NCBI GenBank assembly: GCA_910575245.1
Contig: CAJTEN010000003.1
Location: forward strand, 1 to 64,000
Direction of reading: 5' to 3'
Source of the DNA: Clostridia bacterium
Lineage (GTDB): Bacteria; Bacillota; Clostridia; Lachnospirales; Lachnospiraceae
Length of the DNA: 64,000 bases
Positions 22,936-31,034 of this stretch are shown piece by piece. The notes under the pieces were generated by a model, which made no database searches, was not told the DNA's origin, and saw only the letters and a list, made by a program, of their open reading frames with translations. The translations under genes and the position numbers were made by a program. The first letter of the stretch is position 1, and each line of letters opens with the position of its first letter.

Positions 22936-23694
22936 TTATCGCTGGAATACATCTGTAAAATATCCGGCGGCGGAGATCGGTTCGCCGCCTTTTAACAGGT
23001 GGGAAGTATCACCGATCACCTGTGCCCTGAACTGGGCGATATTATTCCGGCGTTCTTCTGTAGCCAGAACGGTCACGGATGTAGGCGCCAGATAGAGGCT
23101 GTGGAACAGCAATGCCGGCGACAGGCCCAGCAGATGACTCAGCATTACGCAGATTACACCCAGATGGCAGAAGATAACGATGGTATTGTCTGTATGATTA
23201 TTCGGAAGTTCTGTGTCGGGGCGGTTTGCCGCCTCCTGGGCTTTGACATTCAGATAGCAGTTTTGCCGTCTTTGATAGCCATAGGATTCGATTATACTGT
23301 CGATGCCTTCACATACCTGGGTGTATGCGGGGAGGAGGTTTGGATTGGAGCGGTAGATTGCAGTTTCCTTCCAACCGTCCTTCTCATACATCTGCGGTAT
23401 TTCGGTCCAGTATTCGGGCATGAAATCCCAGGGCACGCCGATCCGTCCGGTGACAGGATCTTCAACCGGATAAAAGAACTCTTTTAACCATTCATATGTG
23501 ACCGCTTCCCGGCCGAGCTTATGCAGCGTGTAGGAAGCGGTTTTCTGCGCCCTGCCCAGGGGTGAGCAGTAGAATTGTGTTACAGGCCAGCCTGCTGTGC
23601 GCTCAGATAACAGCTTTGCTTCCCGGATTCCCTTTTCTGTTAAGGTGTCATTCTCATAATCCGGATCTCCATGTCTGATAAATATGATTCTCAT
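22936..23694 (-). CDS. histidine phosphatase family protein
   Basis: 252 aa. The N-terminal MRIIFIRHGDPDYENDTLTEKG carries the RHG catalytic motif. YCSPLGRAQKTASYTLHKLG (about 42-61) gives the second arginine region, and FCHLGVICVM (about 189-198) supplies the second catalytic His. Members dephosphorylate small metabolites such as phosphoglycerates or cobalamin precursors; the substrate here is unknown. ATG 23694 is preferred because GGAGG lies 6 nt upstream; the ATG at 23700 abuts the site. Confidence 0.88.
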   Translation of the reverse strand: MRIIFIRHGDPDYENDTLTEKGIREAKLLSERTAGWPVTQFYCSPLGRAQKTASYTLHKLGREAVTYEWLKEFFYPVEDPVTGRIGVPWDFMPEYWTEIPQMYEKDGWKETAIYRSNPNLLPAYTQVCEGIDSIIESYGYQRRQNCYLNVKAQEAANRPDTELPNNHTDNTIVIFCHLGVICVMLSHLLGLSPALLFHSLYLAPTSVTVLATEERRNNIAQFRAQVIGDTSHLLKGGEPISAAGYFTDVFQR

Positions 23695-23723
23695 AAACAT
23701 CCTCCAATCTGAACAGTGTTGTT

Positions 23724-23754
23724 GTAACAGGGAAGCCGAAGGCCGGACTGTTAC
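23724..23754. repeat. GTAACAG...CTGTTAC palindrome, copy 3
   Basis: GTAACAG/CTGTTAC outer stem with an inner GCC-GAA-GGC hairpin. It lies in the divergent gap between the histidine phosphatase (leftward) and hflK (rightward). Confidence 0.55.
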
Positions 23755-23948
23755 ATGTTGTTTAAGCTTTAGTAAATTTTAATTAGTGTTTTTGCTCATT
23801 ATAGTATATAATAACATAAATGCTGCAGAAATTGGAACGGCTATTATGCGGAGTGTGCCCAAGTATTATATTTTGTTGTACTGTAAGCGGCCAGAGTGCA
23901 AGTAATATCGGTTATCTTTTTGCAATCTGCAGGGAAATGGAGGAAGAT

Positions 23949-24965
23949 ATGTTCGGCGCAAGGAAGAATGGAAACGTAACATTTCATAAATTTAAGAATG
24001 CGGATAAAGGAAAAGGGAAACTGACTGCCAAGATTATAGCAGTCATTGTGATTCTGCTGGTGCTGGTGTGCGAATCCTATTACTCTATTCAGGAGGAAGA
24101 ACAGGCTGTTGTATGTACATTCGGCTCTCCGAAGGCAGTTACGGCGCCGGGGCTTCATTTTAAGATACCTTTTATCCAGACAGTTGATAAGGTGAATACC
24201 ACGATCCAGGGATTCTCCATCGGCTATCATGCCGATGGAGAGGAAGAAGATGCGATGATGATCACATCGGACTATAATTTCATTTTCGTGGATTTCTATG
24301 CCGAGTACAGGGTGACGGATCCGGTCAAGGCACTGTATGCTTCTCGTAATCCGGAAGAAATTCTTAAGAATATTGCCCAGAACTGCATCAGGACTACGAT
24401 AGGCTCCTACAGTGTGGATAGCGTCCTGACTACCGGCAAGAATGAGATTCAGTCCAATATCAAGCAGATGATTCTGGATAAGCTGGAGGATTATGATATA
24501 GGGATCCAGCTTGTGAACATAACGATTCAGGATGCCACGCCGCCTACTGCGGAGGTGGAGAATGCCTTTAAGGAAGTTGAGACTGCCAAGCAGGGGAAGG
24601 AAACGGCTTTAAATAATGCCAATAAATACCGTAATGAGCAGATCCCGAATGCGGAAGCGGAAGCGGATAAGATTCTGCAGGATGCGGAAGCCCGGAAGCA
24701 GGAGAGGATTAATGAAGCGGACGGCCAGGCGGCCCGCTTTAATTCCATGTATCAGGAATATGCAAAGTATCCGGAGGTGACGAAGAAGAGAATGTTCTAT
24801 GAAGCCATGGAAAACATTCTTCCGGATGTGAAGGTTGTCATACAGAGTAAGGACGGCAGTACTAACACAGTCCTGCCTTTAGACAGCTTCGTATCTGGCA
24901 GTAACGCTGCCGGAGACACAGCGGAAGATAATACTGTATCAGAGGAAGAACAGGACGGAGAATGA
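23949..24965 (+). CDS. hflK: SPFH protein, HflK-like
   Basis: 338 aa. Start ATG 23949 follows GGAGGAAGAT; the open frame extends to 23820. An N-terminal membrane helix (about 25-43, IIAVIVILLVLVC) is followed by the SPFH/Band-7 domain: IQEEEQAVVCTFGSPKAVTAPGLHFKIPF. A long coiled coil (about 210-270) rich in Ala/Glu follows, as in HflK. With HflC it forms a membrane complex that modulates the FtsH protease in proteobacteria. The pair is less common in Firmicutes. The C-terminal tail is acidic. It is followed 46 bp later by hflC, as one operon. Confidence 0.82.
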   Translation: MFGARKNGNVTFHKFKNADKGKGKLTAKIIAVIVILLVLVCESYYSIQEEEQAVVCTFGSPKAVTAPGLHFKIPFIQTVDKVNTTIQGFSIGYHADGEEEDAMMITSDYNFIFVDFYAEYRVTDPVKALYASRNPEEILKNIAQNCIRTTIGSYSVDSVLTTGKNEIQSNIKQMILDKLEDYDIGIQLVNITIQDATPPTAEVENAFKEVETAKQGKETALNNANKYRNEQIPNAEAEADKILQDAEARKQERINEADGQAARFNSMYQEYAKYPEVTKKRMFYEAMENILPDVKVVIQSKDGSTNTVLPLDSFVSGSNAAGDTAEDNTVSEEEQDGE

Positions 24966-25011
24966 TAACCGGCAGCAGATAACAGACAGCTGCAGATAGG
25001 TGGAGGGATAT

Positions 25012-26070
25012 ATGACAGAATATAATCAGAATTATAATGCAGGCGATACCTCGGGGATGTTTGAGCGGTTTAATTCGAACGGTACGAAGAAGAAGGAGAA
25101 CAAGAAAGGATCTAGGTTCGTAGTTGCCTTGGCGCTGGTGATTGTGGCCGTGCTAATCGTATTGGGGAATTCCATGGTCATAACGAAGCAGAATCAGTTT
25201 AAACTGATCAGGCAGTTCGGGCGTGTACAGCGTGTGGTTACGAATGCAGGACTGAGTTTTAAGATTCCGCTGATTGAATCCGTAGATACGATACCGAAGG
25301 AACTTTTATTATATGACCTGCCTTCTTCGGATGTCATTACATCCGATAAGAAGACAATGATTGTGGACAGCTATGTGCTGTGGCATGTTACGGATCCGCT
25401 GAAATTCGCACAGACGCTCAGCTGCTCTGTGAACAATGCAGAGAGCCGTATCGATGCTATCGTGTATAACGCAACTAAAAACACAATCTCCAACATGAAG
25501 CAGGATGAGGTAATCAGAAGCCGTGACGGTAAGATGACGATCACGGTGGATCAGAACCCGGAAGAAGTGACCAATAATGATATGGTTATTTCGGAGGAGC
25601 ATGAGGAGGTGATCGAGATCACTTCCCTGACAGAAGAGATCATGGCACAGATCAATCACGTGGAAGAACAGTATGGTATCGAGATTTCTGCGGTAGAAGT
25701 TAAGAAGCTGGATCTGCCGGATGACAATAAGCAGGCAGTCTATACCCGTATGATCTCCGAGCGCGAGAACATCGCGGCTCAGTATACGGCGGAAGGAAAG
25801 TCAGAAGCGAAGATGATCGAAAATACGACTGATAAAGAGGTTTCCATCATGCTTTCCGACGCGCAGGCTAAAGCAGAGGCAGCTGTTGCAGAGGGTGAGG
25901 CGGAGTATATGCGTATTCTGGCGAATGCCTATTCTGATCCGGCGAAGATGGATTTTTATTCTTTTGTCCGTGCGCTGGATGCCTTACAGGAGAGCATGAA
26001 GGGAGATAACAAGACGATCCTGTTGTCTGATGACTCTCCGATTGCACAGATTTTTAACGGGCAGTATTAG
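25012..26070 (+). CDS. hflC: SPFH protein, HflC-like
   Basis: 352 aa. Start ATG 25012 has GGTGGAGGGATAT upstream; the GTG at 25000 is part of that site. A hydrophilic N-tail, a membrane helix (about 38-56, VVALALVIVAVLIVLG) and an SPFH domain (KQNQFKLIRQFGRVQRVV, then GLSFKIPLIESVD) are visible. The coiled coil ends in the typical SEAKMIENTTDKE...AEGEAEYMRILANAY. An acidic insertion of about 35 residues (MTITVDQNPEEVTNNDMVIS and neighbours) interrupts the SPFH part relative to E. coli HflC. It probably forms a hetero-oligomer with HflK around a membrane protease. Confidence 0.82.
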   Translation: MTEYNQNYNAGDTSGMFERFNSNGTKKKENKKGSRFVVALALVIVAVLIVLGNSMVITKQNQFKLIRQFGRVQRVVTNAGLSFKIPLIESVDTIPKELLLYDLPSSDVITSDKKTMIVDSYVLWHVTDPLKFAQTLSCSVNNAESRIDAIVYNATKNTISNMKQDEVIRSRDGKMTITVDQNPEEVTNNDMVISEEHEEVIEITSLTEEIMAQINHVEEQYGIEISAVEVKKLDLPDDNKQAVYTRMISERENIAAQYTAEGKSEAKMIENTTDKEVSIMLSDAQAKAEAAVAEGEAEYMRILANAYSDPAKMDFYSFVRALDALQESMKGDNKTILLSDDSPIAQIFNGQY

Positions 26071-26109
26071 GAAGTTTTCATATTTTTTACGGTGTGTAAG
26101 CAGTGAATT

Positions 26110-26185
26110 CCGTTCAGGAGGGTCATTTACAGGGTCCTGACGGTGGTATCGGAATGATTTTGAGAGATGAAATAACAGCTGTTAT
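26110..26185. promoter_or_regulatory. hairpin plus palindrome between hflC and TPR gene
   Basis: CCGTTCAGGA/TCCTGACGG (26110-26143) forms a hairpin without a T-tail. Further on, ATAACAGCTGTTAT (26172-26185) is a perfect 14-bp palindrome just before the TPR gene's ribosome-binding site. The first may be a weak terminator; the second is a possible operator. Confidence 0.35.
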
Positions 26186-26212
26186 ATATAAAACAGAAGA
26201 GGGGGCATGGTT

Positions 26213-27073
26213 ATGAATGTAGACAAATTTTATGAAGAACTGGATTCTTATTTTGCAAGGCAGGAGATCGACAAGGTGGATCCCTTTCTGACGGCTTCTC
26301 TTGCGCGGGCGAAGGAGAAAAAGGATTATGGTGCCTATATCTGTATCTGTAACGAGATGATCGGGTTTTACCGCAGCATATCCGCTTTCGAGAAAGCCTA
26401 TGTGGTGTCAGAGGATGTACTGTTGTTGATGGAGGAACTTCAGCTTGAGAATACGGAGCATTTCGCGACAACGCTTTTGAACGCGGCGACGGCCTACCGG
26501 GCGGCAGGGGATTACGCTACGGCGCTTCGATACTATAAGCAGGCGCAGCAGATCTATGAAAGGATATTGCAGCCTGGGGATTACCGTTTTGCGGGATTAT
26601 ACAATAACATGAGCATTTTGCTTGAAAAGTTGAATGAGAACGAGGAGGCGATCCTCCATTCCAAGAAAGCGCTGGCTGTTATCGAGAAGTTGGAAGGCGG
26701 TGAGATGGAGACCGCAACCACACTGACGAACATGGCACTGATTTACCTTAAGACCGATCAGGAACAGAAGGCAAGAGAGCTTCTGGAACGGGCTCTTGCA
26801 TTGTTCGGGCAGAAAGAGGATATAGCGGATGCACATTACAGCGGGGCGCTTGCCGGGGTAGGGGAGGTCTGCTATCGTATACAGGAGTATGACAAGGCAT
26901 TGGCATATTATAAGAAGGCGATGGAAGAAGTGAAGAAACATTTCGGTGAAAATATGAGTTATGCCATTCTTTGTGAAAACTGTGCCGCAGTCTGCGAGAA
27001 GACTGGGGATAAGGATAAACAGGTATTTTATCTGAATAAAGCGAAGGAAGTAAAGGATGGGATCAAAAGATGA
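26213..27073 (+). CDS. tetratricopeptide-repeat protein
   Basis: 286 aa, ATG 26213 (GAGGGGGC 6-7 nt upstream; ATG 26207 is too close). At least four TPR units are visible, for example TTLLNAATAYRAAGDYATALRYYKQAQ (about 85-111), LYNNMSILLEKLNENEEAILHSKKAL, TLTNMALIYLKTDQEQKARELLERAL and VGEVCYRIQEYDKALAYYKKAM. No enzyme domain is present. It likely scaffolds protein contacts. It overlaps the DUF4037 gene by 4 nt, so the two products probably work together. Confidence 0.8.
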   Translation: MNVDKFYEELDSYFARQEIDKVDPFLTASLARAKEKKDYGAYICICNEMIGFYRSISAFEKAYVVSEDVLLLMEELQLENTEHFATTLLNAATAYRAAGDYATALRYYKQAQQIYERILQPGDYRFAGLYNNMSILLEKLNENEEAILHSKKALAVIEKLEGGEMETATTLTNMALIYLKTDQEQKARELLERALALFGQKEDIADAHYSGALAGVGEVCYRIQEYDKALAYYKKAMEEVKKHFGENMSYAILCENCAAVCEKTGDKDKQVFYLNKAKEVKDGIKR

Positions 27074-28017
27074 AGGGATTAGAGCTGGCAGAAGAATACT
27101 ATAAGGCATATGGAAGAAAGCTGTTTGAGGAGAAATTTCCGCATTTGGTGGAGCATATGGCCGTAGGGCTGGTTGGGTACGGGTCAGAATGTCTGGGATT
27201 TGATGATGAACTGTCGATGGATCATGACTATGGTCCATCTTTTTGTGTCTGGTTACCCAGAGAACTGTATCAACAGTATGGAGCACAGGTACAGGCGGCA
27301 TATGAGGAACTGCCTCAGGAATTTGGCGGATACAGCGGACGTGTGAGTGAAGTACAGGGGCAGGGCAGAGTCGGTTCCCTATGCCTGGAAGATTTCTATC
27401 TGGGTATTCTGGGACGGGATACGGTTCCGGAGACCGAGACAGAGTGGCTTGCCCTTTCGGAAGAGAGTCTTGCAGCCGCTGTGAACGGCAAGGTGTTCGA
27501 AGACCATTTGGGCAAATTCAGCGCATTCAGAAATGGACTGCTGCAGTACTATCCGAAGGCCGTATGGATCAGGAGGCTTGTACAGGCGCTGGCGAAGGCC
27601 GCACAGGCTGGGCAGTATAATTATGCCCGGGCTATGAAGCGGGGAGAGCGGATCGCGGCTGAGCTTTCTCTTGCTGAATTTATCCGGGAGAGTATGCAGG
27701 CAGTCTATTTGCTCAACAGGAAGTATGCACCCTTCTACAAATGGATGCACAGAGGGCTGCAGGAGCTGTCAGTCTGTTCGGAAGTTGGCGATATGCTGAA
27801 TCTCCTTTATCAGATTCCAGACCCGGCCCAGGCCTGGGAAGGTGTGGGCGCGAAGGATTATCTGTATCATCTGAATACCGATGACGGAAGGGTGCTTATT
27901 ATAGAGACGGTTTGCAGCGTGATTGTGCAGGAATTAAATGCACAGGGATTGTCAGACCAGCAGGACAATTTCCTGCAGAATCATTTGCAGGCATTACTGC
28001 AGAAAAACATTTCTTAG
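27070..28017 (+). CDS. DUF4037 nucleotidyltransferase-like protein
   Basis: 315 aa. GYGSECLGFDDELSMDHDYG (about 37-56) gives the G-S...D-x-D pattern of the nucleotidyltransferase fold, with DHD as the likely metal-binding acidic set. A helical C-terminal half follows (DUF4037). Some relatives modify small molecules or proteins, but no substrate is known here. ATGA overlap with the TPR gene indicates translational coupling. Confidence 0.78.
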   Translation: MKGLELAEEYYKAYGRKLFEEKFPHLVEHMAVGLVGYGSECLGFDDELSMDHDYGPSFCVWLPRELYQQYGAQVQAAYEELPQEFGGYSGRVSEVQGQGRVGSLCLEDFYLGILGRDTVPETETEWLALSEESLAAAVNGKVFEDHLGKFSAFRNGLLQYYPKAVWIRRLVQALAKAAQAGQYNYARAMKRGERIAAELSLAEFIRESMQAVYLLNRKYAPFYKWMHRGLQELSVCSEVGDMLNLLYQIPDPAQAWEGVGAKDYLYHLNTDDGRVLIIETVCSVIVQELNAQGLSDQQDNFLQNHLQALLQKNIS

Positions 28018-28023
28018 CCATGC

Positions 28024-28052
28024 TTGAAACGTATGTTCGGGTATGGTATGAT
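28024..28052 (+). promoter_or_regulatory. promoter before the NusG-II gene
   Basis: TTGAAA (28024-28029), exactly 17 nt, then TATGAT (28047-28052). The predicted transcript would start at or next to the ATG at 28059, implying a leaderless or near-leaderless mRNA, or a different start codon. Confidence 0.5.
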
Positions 28053-28058
28053 GTCTTT

Positions 28059-28595
28059 ATGCAGAAGCAGAACCTGAAGAAGAGAAAGTTACAATCTGAA
28101 TATGCAATCAGGAAGGCAGACATCATTTTGATTGTTGGGTGCCTGGTTATGGCGCTGCTTATCGGGGTATTTTTTGTGCTGCATCACAGTGAAGGCAGTA
28201 TGGCGAGGATTTCCTGTGACGGAGTTGAAGTGGCTGCCATAACCTTTGAGGTATCAGAATCAGGCCAGAGGGAGAGGTTTTATCTCATACGGTATGCAGG
28301 AGGAGCTGTAACGACAGAAGTATTTGATGAATATCCACAGCTTCCGGAGGAGGGAAGCTTTAATGTTCTTTCTGTTACGGACGGTGAAGTGAGCATGGCA
28401 GCGGCAGACTGCCGGGATCAGATCTGTGTACGGCACGGGCCGGTATCTGCTGTCGGGGAAAGTATTATCTGCCTGCCTCACAGGTTTGTGGTTGAGATAA
28501 CAGACGGCGCAGAAGGCAGTATAGATATTGCAGAACCGTCGTACAGCATACAGGATGAGGATCCGGATGAAACTTTGGACGGGATGGTAAAGTGA
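28059..28595 (+). CDS. NusG domain II-containing membrane protein
   Basis: About 178 aa from ATG 28059; no clear ribosome-binding site, so the start is uncertain. A basic N-terminus is followed by one membrane helix (about 23-44, IILIVGCLVMALLIGVFFVL) and then an extracytoplasmic NusG-II-type beta domain with the conserved DCRDQICVRHGPVS...GESIICLPHRFVVEI (about 113-147). This pattern pairs with Gx-type transporters in many Clostridia. The gene overlaps the Gx transporter gene by one base (TGATG). Role: probable partner of that transporter or of an Rnf/FMN-related complex; inferred from context. Confidence 0.75.
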   Translation: MQKQNLKKRKLQSEYAIRKADIILIVGCLVMALLIGVFFVLHHSEGSMARISCDGVEVAAITFEVSESGQRERFYLIRYAGGAVTTEVFDEYPQLPEEGSFNVLSVTDGEVSMAAADCRDQICVRHGPVSAVGESIICLPHRFVVEITDGAEGSIDIAEPSYSIQDEDPDETLDGMVK

Positions 28596-29089
28596 TGGAG
28601 AAGACAGTGAAGCTGGGGTTTTTTCTGGCGGTTGCCTTAATTTTGTCTTATGTGGAATCGTTGATTCCGTTTTCCTTCGGTATTCCCGGGATTAAGCTGG
28701 GGTTACCGAATCTGGCCGTTGTCCTGCTGTTGTATCGGAACGGAATACAGGATGCCCTGACTGTCAATGTTCTTCGTATTATGTTAGCAGGCTTCCTGTT
28801 CGGCAGTCTCTATTCTGTCTTATATGCCCTGGCGGGGGCTGCGCTGAGTTTCTGTGCGATGCTTGCGGGCAGGCGCGCCGGCTGTTTCTCGCCGGTGGGG
28901 GTGAGTGTGCTTGGAGGTGTATTTCACAATATCGGGCAGGTCATTGTTGCGATGCTTGTTGTGGAGACATATTATGTTGGATATTATATGCCGTTTTTGA
29001 TTGTCGCCGGTACGGTTACAGGCGCTGTTCTCGGAGTTGCGGTGTCAGAACTTATGCCATATCTGAGAGATGAAAGCTTATCTAATTGA
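28595..29089 (+). CDS. Gx transporter family (heptaprenyl diphosphate synthase component I-like)
   Basis: 164 aa with about five membrane segments. Features: LSYVESLIPFSFGIPGIKLGLPNLAVVLLL (about 18-47) and GGVFHNIGQVIVAMLVV (about 107-123). These are the family's Gx-type motifs, resembling ECF S components. Members are annotated as heptaprenyl diphosphate synthase component I or Gx transporters and may move a small vitamin or prenyl-related substrate. Start ATG 28595 overlaps the upstream stop; GTG 28592 is an alternative. Confidence 0.78.
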   Translation: MEKTVKLGFFLAVALILSYVESLIPFSFGIPGIKLGLPNLAVVLLLYRNGIQDALTVNVLRIMLAGFLFGSLYSVLYALAGAALSFCAMLAGRRAGCFSPVGVSVLGGVFHNIGQVIVAMLVVETYYVGYYMPFLIVAGTVTGAVLGVAVSELMPYLRDESLSN

Positions 29090-29183
29090 AGGGAAGGTAT
29101 CTTGCAGCGGCTGTCTGGCACACTTGTACTGTATTTTATGGGAATTGGATGGTTTTAAGCGGGTTTGAGTGAGGAAGACGATT

Positions 29184-29804
29184 ATGTATGCATATTTGAA
29201 AGGAACTTTGGAGGAGATAACAGAAGATGCCATTGTGGTGGAAGCAGGGAACATTGGCTACAATGTTAAGGTGTCTGCCACCACAGTGGAGCTTATGCCT
29301 GGAATTGGCAGTGAGGTCAAGATATATACCTACACTTTGGTACGGGAGGATACTTTTTCTTTATACGGTTTTCTGACCAGAGATGATCTGGAGATTTTCA
29401 AGAAGCTGATCACGGTAAACGGTATTGGCCCGAAGGGCGGATTGGCGATTCTTTCTGTTATGAATGCGGATGCCCTGCGTTTTGCAATCATGGCAGGAGA
29501 TGCCAAGTCAATCGCGAGAGCCCCAGGGGTAGGCAACAAGACAGCGGAACGTGTGATTCTGGATCTGCGGGATAAGATTTCACTGGAAGATACTTTGCAA
29601 GGTTTAGGTCAGCCGGCAGGAGCAGATAAAGGGAATGCGGGCAGTACAGGTACCGATAATGTGATGAAGAAGGAAGCGATAGAGGCGCTGGTTGCGCTCG
29701 GCTACTCGGCTTCTGATGCCACAACGGCCGTGAAGAAGGTTGCGGTATCGGAGGACAGTACAGTAGAAGGAATCCTGAAGACGGCATTGAAGTTTATGTT
29801 TTGA
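29184..29804 (+). CDS. ruvA: Holliday junction DNA helicase RuvA
   Basis: 206 aa, normal length. ATG 29184 follows GAGGAAGACGATT. The OB-fold N-domain MYAYLKGTLEEITEDAIVVE is followed by two helix-hairpin-helix motifs, ITVNGIGPKGGLAILSV (about 78-94) and ARAPGVGNKTAERVILDLRDK (about 112-132). The C-terminal RuvB-interacting domain is KEAIEALVALGYSASDATTAV. It binds four-way junctions and loads RuvB. ruvB follows after 69 bp that contain a hairpin. Confidence 0.95.
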   Translation: MYAYLKGTLEEITEDAIVVEAGNIGYNVKVSATTVELMPGIGSEVKIYTYTLVREDTFSLYGFLTRDDLEIFKKLITVNGIGPKGGLAILSVMNADALRFAIMAGDAKSIARAPGVGNKTAERVILDLRDKISLEDTLQGLGQPAGADKGNAGSTGTDNVMKKEAIEALVALGYSASDATTAVKKVAVSEDSTVEGILKTALKFMF

Positions 29805-29805
29805 G

Positions 29806-29842
29806 TAACGGTTTTCCGGTAGGCATAACCGGAAAGTTACCG
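29806..29842. other. hairpin between ruvA and ruvB
   Basis: TTTCCGGT/ACCGGAAA with outer ACGGT/ACCGT pairs separated by a bulge. There is no clear T-run after it. It may moderate read-through into ruvB or stabilise the mRNA end. Confidence 0.4.
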
Positions 29843-29873
29843 TCTATTTATATACGGGCAAAGGACATCATAT

Positions 29874-30872
29874 ATGAGTAACAGAATGATAGAGACAAAC
29901 CTGATAGAGGAAGATGTAAAGATCGAGGGATCACTAAGGCCGCAGAATCTGGATGACTATATCGGGCAGACTAAGGTCAAAGAAAATTTGAAAATATATA
30001 TAGAAGCGGCCCGGCAGCGGCATGATGCCCTTGATCATGTTCTGTTTTATGGACCTCCGGGCCTGGGAAAGACCACGCTGGCAGGAATTATAGCCAATGA
30101 GATGGGGGTTCACATGAAGGTTACCAGCGGCCCGGCTATTGAGAAACCGGGCGAGATGGCGGCTATCCTGAATAATCTGCAGGAGGGAGATCTGTTGTTC
30201 GTAGATGAGATTCACAGGTTAAACCGTCAGGTGGAGGAAGTATTGTATCCGGCGATGGAAGACTATGCTATCGATATTATGATCGGTAAGGGGGCTTCCG
30301 CCAGATCCATCCGTCTGGATCTGCCCCATTTTACCTTAGTAGGCGCCACTACGAGGGCAGGATTGTTGACGGCTCCCCTGCGTGACCGTTTCGGGGTGAT
30401 CCACCGTCTGGAATTTTATGAAGTGGAAGAACTCAAGGTGATCATCCAGCATTCTGCCAGGATTCTGGGTGTGGAGATAGAAGAGAAGGGCGCCCTGGAG
30501 CTTGCCCGGAGAAGCCGTGGCACGCCGAGACTGGCAAACCGTATCTTAAAGAGGGTAAGGGATTTTGCGCAGGTGAAATATGACGGTATTATTACACAGG
30601 ATGTTGCGACTCTTGCACTGGATCTGATGGATGTTGACAAGATGGGGCTGGATCATATTGACAGAAATATATTGTGTACCATGATAGATAAGTTCAAAGG
30701 CGGGCCTGTTGGGCTGGACACTCTGGCGGCAGCCATCGGTGAGGATGCCGGGACGATAGAGGATGTATACGAGCCGTATCTGATCAAGAATGGATTTATC
30801 AACCGTACGCCTCGGGGCAGAGTTGTCACCGAGCTTACGTACCATCATCTTGGACTTGCTGTGCCGATGTAA
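29874..30872 (+). CDS. ruvB: Holliday junction branch-migration ATPase RuvB
   Basis: 332 aa. Walker [13 protein letters not shown] (about 60-71), Walker B FVDEIHRL (about 109-116), sensor 1 [18 protein letters not shown] (about 161-178) and the winged-helix tail [19 protein letters not shown] are all canonical. It forms the hexameric motor that migrates junctions with RuvA. ruvC is not in the window. A 103-bp inverted-repeat element follows the gene. Confidence 0.96.
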   Translation: MSNRMIETNLIEEDVKIEGSLRPQNLDDYIGQTKVKENLKIYIEAARQRHDALDHVLFYGPPGLGKTTLAGIIANEMGVHMKVTSGPAIEKPGEMAAILNNLQEGDLLFVDEIHRLNRQVEEVLYPAMEDYAIDIMIGKGASARSIRLDLPHFTLVGATTRAGLLTAPLRDRFGVIHRLEFYEVEELKVIIQHSARILGVEIEEKGALELARRSRGTPRLANRILKRVRDFAQVKYDGIITQDVATLALDLMDVDKMGLDHIDRNILCTMIDKFKGGPVGLDTLAAAIGEDAGTIEDVYEPYLIKNGFINRTPRGRVVTELTYHHLGLAVPM

Positions 30873-30888
30873 AAAGGCGATCGTAAAT

Positions 30889-30991
30889 TATAGTTAACGA
30901 CATAACAGATTTCTGTTTCCGTCTCCTGCCAAAGCAAAATATGGAAGAGTTTGCAGGGTCGAAAACGAAATTTTTAATGTCGTTAACTATA
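30889..30991. repeat. 103-bp palindrome with perfect 15-bp terminal inverted repeats
   Basis: TATAGTTAACGACAT (30889-30903) and ATGTCGTTAACTATA (30977-30991) are perfect inverted copies. The 73-bp interior includes another dyad, AACAG-ATTT-CTGTT. It lies between the convergent genes ruvB and the 289-aa hypothetical. It looks like a MITE or an intergenic palindrome that may also end both transcripts. No target-site duplication was established. Confidence 0.6.
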
Positions 30992-31034
30992 AGAAGAGAT
31001 CCGGATGATTTGTTTCATTGGTGATTATGGAATG

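Noticed and set aside
29807..29842. True terminator between ruvA and ruvB
   Set aside because: The hairpin has no T-run and ruvAB are normally co-transcribed, so it is only listed as a hairpin.
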